Assembly: GCF_900169365.1 (NCBI RefSeq)
Contig: NZ_FXZH01000004.1
Span: 186,001-250,000 of the forward strand
From: Brevibacterium sp. 239c
GTDB lineage: Bacteria > Actinomycetota > Actinomycetes > Actinomycetales > Brevibacteriaceae
DNA length: 64,000 nt
Direction: 5' to 3'
The number at the start of each line of letters is the position of its first letter. The first letter of the stretch is position 1. A program made the translations under genes and the position numbers. Below the pieces are notes generated by a model. That model made no database searches. It saw only the letters and a program-made list of their open reading frames with translations, and had not been told where the DNA came from. Positions 24,209 through 33,695 of this stretch are shown here, piece by piece.

Positions 24209-24856
24209 ATGAACGTACGAAACTTCAGCGGCAGGCACGAGGAACTCGCACGCCGCCTGGTGGACGAACATGGTCATACGTTCGCGGCCGAGGCGGGGAT
24301 CACGTTGCGCGACAAACCCGCTCCCCTGTGGCAGCTCCTCGTCCTCAGCCTGCTGCTGTCGACTCGCATCAGCTCCGATATCGCACTCACCACCTCCCGG
24401 GAGCTCCTTTCCATGGGATGGAGGACGCCGCAGCGTCTGCGCCAGAGCACATGGCAGCAGCGCGTTGATGCTCTGGGACGAGGAGGTTACCGACGCTATG
24501 ACGAAAGCACAGCCACCCGCCTGGACGAGGCTGCCGCACTGCTGCTGACTCGGTGGGATGGCGACCTGCGGAGACTGCGCGAGGAAGCCGGTGGTGACCC
24601 GGCTCGGATCTCGAAACTCCTGCAGGAATTCACCGGGATCGGTCCCACCGGAGCCAGCATCTTCCTCCGCGAAGCACAGCAGGTGTGGACCGAGCTGCGA
24701 CCCTACACCGACAAACTCGTCCTCAAGGGCGCCGCAGCAGCGGGCCTGCCAGACGATGCGAAGGGACTGGGTGAGTTGGTCGCGGGCGACGAATTCGTGA
24801 ACCTGGCAGCGGCACTCGTGAGAGTGGCTAGGGAGCCAGGCATCCTCAGCGACTGA
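24209..24856 (+). CDS. HhH-GPD superfamily protein (endonuclease III-like)
   Basis: A 215-residue protein with the endonuclease III/HhH-GPD fold: LLVLSLLLSTRISSDIALTTSRELL as the N-terminal helical part and the helix-hairpin-helix LLQEFTGIGPTGASIFLREAQ, followed by the Asp of the RPYTDKLVLK segment as catalytic candidate. It lacks the C-terminal iron-sulfur cluster Cys residues of Nth. It may recognise a damaged base, but no substrate can be inferred. It appears leaderless (TAGCAT seven bases before the ATG) and ends at a strong bidirectional terminator. Confidence 0.75.
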   Translation: MNVRNFSGRHEELARRLVDEHGHTFAAEAGITLRDKPAPLWQLLVLSLLLSTRISSDIALTTSRELLSMGWRTPQRLRQSTWQQRVDALGRGGYRRYDESTATRLDEAAALLLTRWDGDLRRLREEAGGDPARISKLLQEFTGIGPTGASIFLREAQQVWTELRPYTDKLVLKGAAAAGLPDDAKGLGELVAGDEFVNLAAALVRVAREPGILSD

Positions 24857-24917
24857 CTCGGGGCGACCGGCTCACTGTCGCACGCCCACCTGGCAGACGC
24901 TCACAAGACAGTAGAAA

Positions 24918-24951
24918 GCCCGGGCCAGAGATTGTCTCCTCTGGCCCGGGC
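24918..24951. terminator. bidirectional terminator
   Basis: GCCCGGGCCAGAG (24918-24930) pairs perfectly with CTCTGGCCCGGGC (24939-24951). On the plus strand it is followed by CTTCTTTCG and on the minus strand by TTTCTAC, serving the convergent HhH-GPD and clpC genes. Confidence 0.85.
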
Positions 24952-24974
24952 CTTCTTTCGTGCAGGTGGTCGCC

Positions 24975-27527
24975 TTATGCTGCCACGGGAACCTCGGGGA
25001 TTCCCGCGATCACGCGCAGCTGCCCGTCTTCTACCGTGGCGCTGACGGTTCCACCCTCGGACACTGCCTCATTGACGAGGAGGTCTGCGATGCGGTCGTC
25101 GAGCTCACGCTGGATCACACGGCGCAGCGGACGGGCACCGAACTCGGGTTCGTACCCGGTGTCGGAGAGCCACTCCACAGCAGCCTCGGACACCTTCAGG
25201 CTGATGCCCTGTTTGGCCAGACGCTGCACCGACTGCTCCAGCTGGAGACGGACGATGACGGCCAGCTGCTCACGGTCGAGGCGCGAGAACATCACCGTTT
25301 CATCGATCCGGTTGAGGAACTCGGGACGCATGAACTCCTTGAGCTTGCCCATCACCTTCGCACTCAGGTCCTTCTCGGTGACCTTCGCGTCGGTGGAGCT
25401 GAAGCCCAGCGGGGTACTGCCGGCCATGAACTCGGAGCCCAGGTTGCTCGTCATGATGATGACGGTGTTCCTGAAGTCCACGGTTCGGCCCTGACCATCG
25501 GTCAGACGACCGTCGTCGAGGACCTGGAGCAGCAGGTTGAATGCGTCCGGGTGCGCCTTCTCGACCTCGTCGAGCAAGATCACCGAGTACGGCTTGCGCC
25601 GGACCTGTTCGGTGAGCTGGCCGGCCTCGTCGTAACCGACGTAGCCGGGAGGAGAACCCACCAGACGTGAGACGGTGTGACGCTCGCCGAATTCGCTCAT
25701 GTCGAACCGGATCAGCGCCGACTCGTCGTCGAACAGGGTCGCAGCCAGAGACTTCGCCAGCTCCGTCTTACCTACACCGGTGGGGCCCAAGAAGAGGAAG
25801 CTGCCTATGGGACGGTTCGGGTCCCCCATACCCACCTGCGACCGACGCACGGCCTTCGACACCGCAGTCACGGCATCGTTCTGGCCGATGACGCGACCGT
25901 GGAGGATCTCTTCGAGTCTAGACAACTTGGCTTTCTGCCCCTGAGTCATGCTCGCCGCCGGAATTCCGGTGGCTCGGGACACGACCTGTGCGATCTGGTC
26001 GGCGTCGACGACGCTGGGCTTGGCGTCGGCCCTAGCCTGCACCGCACTTTCGTCCGGGTTCTCTGCCGCATGCAGCTTCTCCCCCAGGCTCATGATCTCG
26101 TCGCGCAGTTCCCCAGCACGCTCATAGTTCTCTTCGCCGATCGCGGTGTTCTTCTCGGTCTCGAGGCGTTCGATCTCTGCACGCAGAGCCTTGGCATCGA
26201 CCTTGGGTCCGCGCTTCAGCGACAGTCGGGCACCCGCCTGATCGATGAGGTCGATTGCCTTGTCCGGCAGGAACCTGTCGTTGATGTAACGATCGGAAAG
26301 TTCCACCGAGGCGCGGATCGCCTCGGGTGTGTAGGTCACGTTGTGGTGCTCGGCGTAGCGGTCCTTGAGCCCGTCGAGGATGGTCACTGCATCCTCGATG
26401 TTGGGCTCTCCGATGCGCACCGGCTGGAACCGACGTTCGAGAGCTGAGTCCTTCTCAATCGTCCGGTATTCCTTGAGCGTGGTCGCACCCAGCAGGTGCA
26501 GATCTCCGCGGGCCAGTCGGGGTTTGAGGATGTTGCCGGCGTCCATCGAGTTGGATTCGCCATTGCCGCCGGCTCCGACGAGGGTGTGAAGCTCATCTAC
26601 GAAGACGATCATCTCGCCGTCCTCGGCGATTTCGTCGAGCGCACCGGTCAGGCGCTCCTCGAAGTCACCGCGGTAACGGGTTCCCGCGAGCATTCCCGGC
26701 AGATCGAGTGCGATGACGCGTTTGCCGGAGAGCTGCGCCGGGATCTCACCGGCGTGGATGGCCTGCGCCAGTCCTTCTGCGATCGCGGTCTTGCCGACAC
26801 CGGCCTCACCGAGGAGTACCGGGTTGTTCTTGGTGCGGCGGGCCAAGATCTCGATCGTCTCCTGGATCTCCTCGGCACGTCCGATCACCGGGTCGAGTTC
26901 ACCGTCTGCTGCCAGCGCCGTGAGGTCCGTGCCGAATCGCTCGAGCATGGTCTCGTCCGGCTGGCCTGCGCCGGGCCCGCCTTGTGGGTCACCGGCTTCG
27001 GCGGCTTCTGCTCCGGCCTGCAGTCGTTCCTGTGTCACGCCCGCCTGGGCGAGGATGCGACCGGCAGGCATCTCGTGGTTGAGCACGAAGGCGAAGAACA
27101 GGTGCTCCGGGTCGACGTAGGTCGAGCCGAACGCCCGCGCCACTTGGTAGGCGTCGAGGAGCGCACGCTGACCGGAACCGGTCAGAGTCAGTGGGCCCTC
27201 GGGCTTTGTGCTCGAGGATGCTGGCAGACGCTCTTCCACGGCATGGGCGACCTGCTCGGGGTCAGCGCCCGCTTGACGGATCGCTGAGACACCGGGTTCG
27301 GTCTCTGCCATGGTGCGCAGAATGTGCAGGGCGTCGACCTCTGCCTGACCGTGCTCTCTGGCATAGTCAGCGGCGTTGTCGATGACCTCGTGGCTGCGTT
27401 TGCTCAGCAGCTTGTTGATGTCGACGCTGCGCCCCTTGCGCGCGCCCTGCTGTCCCTGCAGAAAACGGGCAAGGAACTCGTCGAATGAATCTCCGCCAGA
27501 ACCGGCGGATCCGAAGAACGTAGCCAA
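24975..27527 (-). CDS. clpC: ClpC-type ATP-dependent unfoldase (Clp ATPase)
   Basis: An 850-residue double AAA+ protein. The N-domain has two Clp-N repeats (from about residue 30) after a Gly/Phe-rich leader. AAA-1 has [13 protein letters not shown] and [13 protein letters not shown]; the short middle domain has the UVR-like segment of ClpC, not the long coiled coil of ClpB; AAA-2 has [14 protein letters not shown] and [12 protein letters not shown]. The tripeptide Leu707-Gly708-Phe709 (in STPLGFSS) is the loop by which ClpC/ClpA/ClpX dock onto ClpP. The start is a TTG at 27527 with AGGAGG five bases upstream. A HAIR-like box lies just upstream, so HspR heat-shock control is likely. The leader differs from the housekeeping ClpC1. 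Confidence 0.88.
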   Translation of the reverse strand: MATFFGSAGSGGDSFDEFLARFLQGQQGARKGRSVDINKLLSKRSHEVIDNAADYAREHGQAEVDALHILRTMAETEPGVSAIRQAGADPEQVAHAVEERLPASSSTKPEGPLTLTGSGQRALLDAYQVARAFGSTYVDPEHLFFAFVLNHEMPAGRILAQAGVTQERLQAGAEAAEAGDPQGGPGAGQPDETMLERFGTDLTALAADGELDPVIGRAEEIQETIEILARRTKNNPVLLGEAGVGKTAIAEGLAQAIHAGEIPAQLSGKRVIALDLPGMLAGTRYRGDFEERLTGALDEIAEDGEMIVFVDELHTLVGAGGNGESNSMDAGNILKPRLARGDLHLLGATTLKEYRTIEKDSALERRFQPVRIGEPNIEDAVTILDGLKDRYAEHHNVTYTPEAIRASVELSDRYINDRFLPDKAIDLIDQAGARLSLKRGPKVDAKALRAEIERLETEKNTAIGEENYERAGELRDEIMSLGEKLHAAENPDESAVQARADAKPSVVDADQIAQVVSRATGIPAASMTQGQKAKLSRLEEILHGRVIGQNDAVTAVSKAVRRSQVGMGDPNRPIGSFLFLGPTGVGKTELAKSLAATLFDDESALIRFDMSEFGERHTVSRLVGSPPGYVGYDEAGQLTEQVRRKPYSVILLDEVEKAHPDAFNLLLQVLDDGRLTDGQGRTVDFRNTVIIMTSNLGSEFMAGSTPLGFSSTDAKVTEKDLSAKVMGKLKEFMRPEFLNRIDETVMFSRLDREQLAVIVRLQLEQSVQRLAKQGISLKVSEAAVEWLSDTGYEPEFGARPLRRVIQRELDDRIADLLVNEAVSEGGTVSATVEDGQLRVIAGIPEVPVAA

Positions 27528-27546
27528 TCTGACCTCCTGTCGAAAG

Positions 27547-27565
27547 TTGAGCCTATACGACTCAA
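27547..27565 (-). promoter_or_regulatory. HAIR-like element (HspR operator)
   Basis: On the minus strand TTGAGT-N7-GCTCAA matches the HAIR consensus (CTTGAGT-N7-ACTCAAG) at 11 of the 12 inner positions. It sits nine bases upstream of the AGGAGG of the ClpC-type gene, where a repressor would block expression. Confidence 0.65.
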
Positions 27566-27617
27566 TCAACGACGAAGGGGGCGGTCTTATTCCCGCAGCG
27601 ACTCTGCGATCTGTGTC

Positions 27618-28487
<870 letters not shown>

Positions 28488-28498
28488 TCAGTCGATCC

Positions 28499-29167
28499 TC
28501 AGAACTCGAGGACACCGCTGGGACCGCGCAGGCGTGCATGCAGTCGGTGTTCGCTGCCTTCGACAATCTGGGTATCGTCGGCACCGAGCACCTCGAGGGC
28601 ACGGCGGGTCGCCTCGGCGTCCGGGGATTCGATGGAGAACTCTTCGAGCTCCACCGTCGGCAAGGCCGCCTCGGCGGGGTGGGCCGATTCGCCCCAGTCG
28701 ATGAGGAAGGGCTGAGTGCCCTTGGCCGGCAGCGGAGTCCTGGAGGTCAGCCGCCATTCCAGCAGCTCTCCCTCGGCGGTCTCCCGGGACATATCGCGGA
28801 CCTCGCCGAAGTCGATTCCCTCGGTATTGGCACCGGCGACCTTCGCGAGGAATGCGTGCGGATGGATCGCCCAGGTCTGCAGGGTCAGGCCCTCTGCAAG
28901 GTGCGCGTCGAGTGGCAGCGTGCCGTCTGCCGGTGGCGTCTGCTGCGGGTCCGGGCCCAGGATCTCGAGGTAGGTGTGGGCGTCGGCGGGCCCGCCTGCA
29001 GTGGTGAGACCGACAAGATAGTTCGCGGTTCCTCGGCCGGGATGACACCCACCGGCGACGGCGCGGACTCCGGTGAGGCGCTCGAATTCAGCGACCCCGG
29101 CTTCGAGCTCGGGCACCGTGATGATGAGGTGGTCAAGATTGGCGGGAATCGTACTCAGATCGTCCAT
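28499..29167 (-). CDS. glyoxalase-like (VOC superfamily) protein, copy B
   Basis: A 222-residue member of the glyoxalase-like PF13468 family in the VOC fold: LDHLIITVPELEAGVAEFERLTGV, HPGRGTANYLVGL, and AHTYLEILGPDPQQ supply the strand order and the metal-binding His/Glu positions. The start overlaps the upstream paralogue by 13 bases, so it follows it in one operon and both come from a tandem duplication. The substrate is unknown. The pair is transcribed divergently from the ABC/luciferase operon, which makes a shared regulator and pathway plausible. Confidence 0.8.
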   Translation of the reverse strand: MDDLSTIPANLDHLIITVPELEAGVAEFERLTGVRAVAGGCHPGRGTANYLVGLTTAGGPADAHTYLEILGPDPQQTPPADGTLPLDAHLAEGLTLQTWAIHPHAFLAKVAGANTEGIDFGEVRDMSRETAEGELLEWRLTSRTPLPAKGTQPFLIDWGESAHPAEAALPTVELEEFSIESPDAEATRRALEVLGADDTQIVEGSEHRLHARLRGPSGVLEF

Positions 29168-29820
29168 GATCCACCAGGACCTTTCAGTGTGGCGTGCAGG
29201 GCTTCTGTGACGCCTGCTTCAACCTCGATGGTAGCCCCCAAGGATCGCAGAACTCTGGATGTTGTGTCTACATCCGTACTCGTCGCCCAGAACCGCTCGA
29301 GGCTGACCACAGGCATCGGCTGCCGCGCGGGATGCGGAGAACTCTTCCAGTCGATGAGGAACGGCTGGATTCCTCCCAGCGCCAGTGGATTGCGCCTCGT
29401 CAGCCTCCAGTCGAGAAGCGCGCCTTCAGGGGTGCGGCGGGTCATGTCATGCACCTCGCCGAGGTCGACCCTCGGTTCGCTCGAACGCTCGGCTGACCGC
29501 GGGGAACGTGCGCACGAAGTCACGACTGCGTCGAAATCGGGCGGGTGGATCGCCCACCGCTGCACCGTGGGCTCGGTGATCCCCGCCAAGCGCGAGGCGG
29601 CAAGGGCTGGGTCCTGCTCGGGGTCGGGCCCGAGGATCTCGAGGTAGTTGTCGCGGCGAACCTCAACCTCGAGGCCGAGCAGAGCATTCGCCGTACCCAG
29701 ACCCGGATGGGCCCCGCCGGGAATAGCCTTCACCCCGAGGGAGTTGCTATATTGCTCAACACTTTCGGCGAGATTCGGCACGGCAATGACGAGATGATCA
29801 AAATCGGGAGGCAACAACAT
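29155..29820 (-). CDS. glyoxalase-like (VOC superfamily) protein, copy A
   Basis: A 221-residue paralogue of the next gene: FDHLVIAVPNLAESVEQYSN, GGAHPGLGTANALLGL and DNYLEILGPDPEQD line up with it. The three-part set of His and Glu residues of VOC enzymes is conserved in both copies, so both may bind metal. The ATG at 29820 follows a -10-like TAACAT by six bases and has no ribosome binding site, suggesting a leaderless mRNA. The -10 overlaps one arm of an inverted repeat (29829-29871), a likely operator. Confidence 0.8.
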   Translation of the reverse strand: MLLPPDFDHLVIAVPNLAESVEQYSNSLGVKAIPGGAHPGLGTANALLGLEVEVRRDNYLEILGPDPEQDPALAASRLAGITEPTVQRWAIHPPDFDAVVTSCARSPRSAERSSEPRVDLGEVHDMTRRTPEGALLDWRLTRRNPLALGGIQPFLIDWKSSPHPARQPMPVVSLERFWATSTDVDTTSRVLRSLGATIEVEAGVTEALHATLKGPGGSWTI

Positions 29821-29826
29821 GACTCA

Positions 29827-29982
29827 ATGTTAAGCGATCGGATTGACTGCCAGCATGCCGATGCGCTTAACTCAAAGCATGCAGACACCCCCAGAGGCCC
29901 GAATGCTGTGGCGCCGGCTTCACATCGACCTCAAAAAGGTCACCAGCTCCAATTGTTGAGCTATATCGACGATTAGTTGAGC
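29827..29982. promoter_or_regulatory. divergent regulatory region with GTTRAGC motifs
   Basis: GTTAAGCG (29829-29836) and CGCTTAAC (29864-29871) form an inverted repeat that overlaps the -10 (TAACAT, minus strand 29832-29827) of the glyoxalase pair. Two direct copies of GTTGAGC at 29955-29961 and 29976-29982, 21 bp apart, precede the ABC operon. The motif resemblance suggests one regulator for both directions; it is not encoded nearby. Confidence 0.45.
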
Positions 29983-30040
29983 GATCTGAAAAACAGGCCC
30001 ACCCCAATCTCGGTTTCATCTGCACAAAGGACCACATTCC

Positions 30041-31750
30041 ATGACGGACCTCCGTCCCTCCACCTCGGCGAGCCCCGGGCGCACCTACGGCCGCCGCAAT
30101 TTCCTCAGCCTCGGACTGGGTTTGGGCACCATCATCACGCTCAGCGCGTGCATCCCCACCGACAATGCCCCATCGGCCCAGGATGGCCACCCGGTGCAGG
30201 GCGGGGTCCTCACGTACTTCGAGCCCCAGACGTGGACACTGCTCTACCCGCCCTCGGTCGGGTTCTATCCCAACGGCGGCATCATGAACAACATCTCCGC
30301 ACGATTGCTGTGGCAGGACCCGGAAACCCTCGAACTCCACCCCTGGCTGGCCACGGAGCTGCCGGAGATCAACGAGAACGCCACCGAGTTCACCTTCACC
30401 ATCCGTCGGGGAGTGACCTACTCCGACGGTTCGGCGCTGACGGCGAAGAACGTGGCGAAGAACTTCGACCTCTTCGGACGAGGCGACGAGGCACGCACTC
30501 TTCCGGTCTCCGAGCAGATCTCGAACTACGAGCGCAGCGAGGTCCTCGGTGAGAACACGGTCCGCTTCCACTTCAGCGCCCCTTCCCCCGGCTTCGCGCA
30601 GGCGACATCGACGATGAACGCCGGCCTGCTCGCAGATTCGACGCTGGGACTCGACGCCGAGGGCTTCGGGCCCGGAGGCGCCACCGGAATCCACACCTGC
30701 GGGCCCTTCCACATCACCGAGGAGACGATCGGCACGAAGCTGTCCGTGCGGGTCCGCGAGGACTACGACTGGGCGCCACCACACCTGAAACATCAGGGAC
30801 GAGCCCACCTAGACGGCATCGACTACCTGACCAACAACGAGTACTCGGTACGCATCGGCGCCGTGCTCTCCGGACAGGCCGACGGTGTCCGCGACGTCCA
30901 GGCCCCCGACGAATCGCGGGTGACCGAGCAGGGTCTGCGCCTCTACGCCAAGGCCACGAACGGCATCAACAACAGCATCAACTTCCGGTTCCGGCACGAA
31001 CTGCTCTCCGACCTCAAAGTCAGGCAGGCGATCATCTCCGCCGTTGACCGGCAGGAGATCGTCGACAAGCTCTTCACCCCCAACTACCCCTTGGCGACCG
31101 GGCTCCTGGCCAAGGGCGCCATGGGCTACAAGGATCAGTCGGGATCGTGGGTCCACGATCCGAAGGCGGCGAACCGACTCCTCGACGAGGCCGGCTGGGC
31201 CGAGCGCAATGCCGCCGGTTTCCGCATCAAGGACGGCCAGATCCTTCAGCTGTCCGTCAACATCGCCCTGCCGCAGCCACGCTCGAATGAGGTGCAGACG
31301 CTCATCCAGCAGCAGTTGCGCCACGTCGGCGTACGTCTGTCCATCAACCCCGGCGACCAGTCCAAACAGACCCTGGATGCTCTCGACCTCGATACGATCC
31401 AGATCTACCATTCGATGGTCGCCCGCGCGGACTTCGACAATCTGCGCTCGAACTACTCCTCAGTCAACCGTGACGTCTTCCTCAACGGCAAGGACCGCGA
31501 TGACGCCGCCGATGAGAGCATCGACCCCGAGATCGACCGGTTGTTGGACGAACTCGCCTCGGAACCCGTGACGAAGAAGCGGCAGAAAGCCGCAGAGAAG
31601 GTCCAGGACTACCTCGTCGAGAACGCCTATGTGCTGCCGTTCTTCGAAGAGCCCCAGGTCTTCTCCTTCCGTCGCCGGGTCAACGGATTCGCGACCGAAC
31701 CGGTGGGCCGCCCCGACTTCTACAGCACATGGTTGGCAGGTCAGAAATGA
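30041..31750 (+). CDS. ABC transporter substrate-binding lipoprotein, peptide/nickel type (KPN_01854-like)
   Basis: A 569-residue SBP_bac_5 protein. The N-terminus has a twin-arginine-like RRNFLSLGLG and a lipobox LSAC, so it is probably exported folded by Tat and lipidated. The mature part carries the family landmarks FEPQTWT, FTIRRGVTYSDGSALTAKNV and LLPFFEEPQVF-like C-terminus (VLPFFEEPQVFSFRRRV). From memory it matches TIGR04028, a subfamily always found with luciferase-like and CMD-domain genes, as here. It captures a small organic substrate, possibly a peptide or conjugate, for the permeases encoded downstream. Confidence 0.85.
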   Translation: MTDLRPSTSASPGRTYGRRNFLSLGLGLGTIITLSACIPTDNAPSAQDGHPVQGGVLTYFEPQTWTLLYPPSVGFYPNGGIMNNISARLLWQDPETLELHPWLATELPEINENATEFTFTIRRGVTYSDGSALTAKNVAKNFDLFGRGDEARTLPVSEQISNYERSEVLGENTVRFHFSAPSPGFAQATSTMNAGLLADSTLGLDAEGFGPGGATGIHTCGPFHITEETIGTKLSVRVREDYDWAPPHLKHQGRAHLDGIDYLTNNEYSVRIGAVLSGQADGVRDVQAPDESRVTEQGLRLYAKATNGINNSINFRFRHELLSDLKVRQAIISAVDRQEIVDKLFTPNYPLATGLLAKGAMGYKDQSGSWVHDPKAANRLLDEAGWAERNAAGFRIKDGQILQLSVNIALPQPRSNEVQTLIQQQLRHVGVRLSINPGDQSKQTLDALDLDTIQIYHSMVARADFDNLRSNYSSVNRDVFLNGKDRDDAADESIDPEIDRLLDELASEPVTKKRQKAAEKVQDYLVENAYVLPFFEEPQVFSFRRRVNGFATEPVGRPDFYSTWLAGQK

Positions 31751-32823
31751 TCCTCGATATCCGTTACTTCTTCCTGCGCCTGGGCCAGGCTCTGCTGGTC
31801 CTGTTGCTGGCGTTCACGGCCGCCTTCATCCTGCTCAGCCTCATCCCCGGCGACGGCGTCACCGCCCGATTCGCGGATCCAGCGCTGGGTCTCTCGCCCG
31901 ATCAGATCGCAACGATCCGGACCGAGACCGGGGCCGATGAATCGTGGATCAGCCGCTACTTCCTCAGCCTCGGCGGGTTCCTCACCGGCAACTTCGGCTT
32001 CTCCGTCCAGACAGGTGCTGCCGTGTCGACGATCATCGCCGCGGCCCTGCCCTCGACCGCGGTGCTCGCCCTGTCCGGGTTCGTCTCCGCCCTGGTCCTG
32101 GCCGTCCTCATCGCGGTGCTGGCCACCTACGGGCCTTATCGCTGGCTGCGGAGGTTCCTCGACTCGGTGCCCAGCCTGTTCATCTCGATTCCCGTTTTCT
32201 GGTTGGGGATCCTGCTCATCCAGATCTTCTCCTTCCAGTTCGGCCTGGTCTCCGTCGTCTCCCCCGGCCCCGCCGAGGCGCTCGTCCTCCCGACACTGAC
32301 CGTGGCGGTTCCGCTCTCGGCCCCGATCGCGCAGGTGCTCATCCGCTCCATCACCGACGTCAAGGCCTCCGGGTTCGTCAAGGTCACCGCGGCGAAGGGT
32401 GCCAGCGAACTGTGGATCCTCGTTCACGCTGTGGCTCGCAATGCGGTCCTGCCTGGGCTCACGATCATCGGTCTGGTCTTCGGTGAACTCGTCGCCGGTG
32501 CCGTGGTCACCGAGACAGTGTTCGGCCGCAACGGCATCGGGCAGATCACCGCGCAGGCAGTGACCCACCGCGACAATCCGATCCTCCTGGCCGTCGTCGC
32601 CATCGCAACCTTGGCCTACGTGATCATCAACCTCATCGTCGATCTCCTCTACCCCGTCATCGACGTGCGCCTGCGCACTCAGCCCGGGCCCACCTCGGCG
32701 GGGAAGAAGCCTTCCGACGAGCCCACCCGCCGGGCGCTGACAACGACCGCCGCCAGCGTCGGAGTCAACCTGATCTGGGATGAGACACCCGGGACGTCCA
32801 CGACGAAAGGCGGGGACTCATGA
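31747..32823 (+). CDS. ABC transporter permease, DppB type
   Basis: A 358-residue permease with six membrane helices. The N-terminal helix is LGQALLVLLLAFTAAFILLSLIPG, and the EAA-like loop (VKVTAAKGASELWILVHAV) contacts the ATPase. The start MILDIRYF overlaps the stop of the binding protein by four bases; an in-frame ATG 18 bases further upstream would enter that gene. The C-terminal 65 residues after the last helix are polar. Forms the membrane pore together with the next gene product. Confidence 0.88.
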   Translation: MILDIRYFFLRLGQALLVLLLAFTAAFILLSLIPGDGVTARFADPALGLSPDQIATIRTETGADESWISRYFLSLGGFLTGNFGFSVQTGAAVSTIIAAALPSTAVLALSGFVSALVLAVLIAVLATYGPYRWLRRFLDSVPSLFISIPVFWLGILLIQIFSFQFGLVSVVSPGPAEALVLPTLTVAVPLSAPIAQVLIRSITDVKASGFVKVTAAKGASELWILVHAVARNAVLPGLTIIGLVFGELVAGAVVTETVFGRNGIGQITAQAVTHRDNPILLAVVAIATLAYVIINLIVDLLYPVIDVRLRTQPGPTSAGKKPSDEPTRRALTTTAASVGVNLIWDETPGTSTTKGGDS

Positions 32824-33695
32824 GCCTCATCGATACCTTCACAGGCACCTCGGCTGCAGGCCCCTCAGCTGGGACCTCGAAGCGACGCGGACGCCTTCGC
32901 GCGAGCATCACGCCGGCCACCATCGTCTCCGCTCTGGTGCTGCTCATCGCCGTCCTGTGGGCACTCTTCCCGGGACTGTTCACCCACCATGATCCCAATG
33001 ACGGAGGAACCACTCCTGCACTGTTGGCCCCGAGCCTCGACCATTGGTTCGGCACCGACCAGACCGGGCGTGATGCGTTCACCCGCGTTGTCTACGGCGC
33101 GTCCCAGTCGCTGCTGGCCGCCCTGGTGGCCGTGGGTGTGGGTCTCGTGGTGGGAACGGCGATCGGACTCATCGCCGGCACTCGCCGCGGCTGGCTCGAC
33201 GATGTGCTCATGCGCTTCATTGACGTGCTGCTCTCGATCCCCGCGATCCTGCTCAGCCTCTCGATCGTCATCGTCTTGGGCTTCGGCACCATCAACGCGG
33301 CCATCGCCGTCGGCGTCACCGCCATCGCCCAGTTCGCACGTCTCTCAAGGTCAGAGGCGGTGCGGATCAACACCAGCGACTTCGTGGCTGCGGCTTACGG
33401 TTCGGGCGGCACCTTCTTATCCGTCCTGTTCCGACACATCCTGCCCAACTCGATTTCGCCCGTGCTGTCCCTGGCTGTGCTGCAGATCGGGTCCGCGATC
33501 CTCCAGATCTCGACGTTGGGCTTCCTGGGCTACGGCACTCCCCCGCCTACACCGGAATGGGGCCTCATCATCGCTGAGGGCCGCAACTTCGTGGCCACCG
33601 CCTGGTGGCTGACGGTGCTGCCCGGCTTCGTCGTCATGGCCATCGTCCTGGCCACCCACCAGATCGGCAACACCCTGCGAAAGGCGACATCATGA
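32820..33695 (+). CDS. ABC transporter permease, DppC type
   Basis: A 291-residue permease, partner of the preceding one. About 35 cytoplasmic residues precede helix 1 (TIVSALVLLIAVLWALFPGLF); the DppC-type segment HWFGTDQTGRDAFTRVVYGA follows, and the EAA loop is SDFVAAAYGSGGTFLSVLFR. Overlaps both neighbouring genes by four bases, so the stoichiometry is fixed by coupling. Confidence 0.88.
   Translation: MSLIDTFTGTSAAGPSAGTSKRRGRLRASITPATIVSALVLLIAVLWALFPGLFTHHDPNDGGTTPALLAPSLDHWFGTDQTGRDAFTRVVYGASQSLLAALVAVGVGLVVGTAIGLIAGTRRGWLDDVLMRFIDVLLSIPAILLSLSIVIVLGFGTINAAIAVGVTAIAQFARLSRSEAVRINTSDFVAAAYGSGGTFLSVLFRHILPNSISPVLSLAVLQIGSAILQISTLGFLGYGTPPPTPEWGLIIAEGRNFVATAWWLTVLPGFVVMAIVLATHQIGNTLRKATS

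Noticed and set aside
29867-30808. 313-codon minus-strand frame across the start of the ABC operon
   Set aside because: Antisense to the binding-protein gene, and low-complexity Glu/Arg/Gly composition typical of shadow frames.
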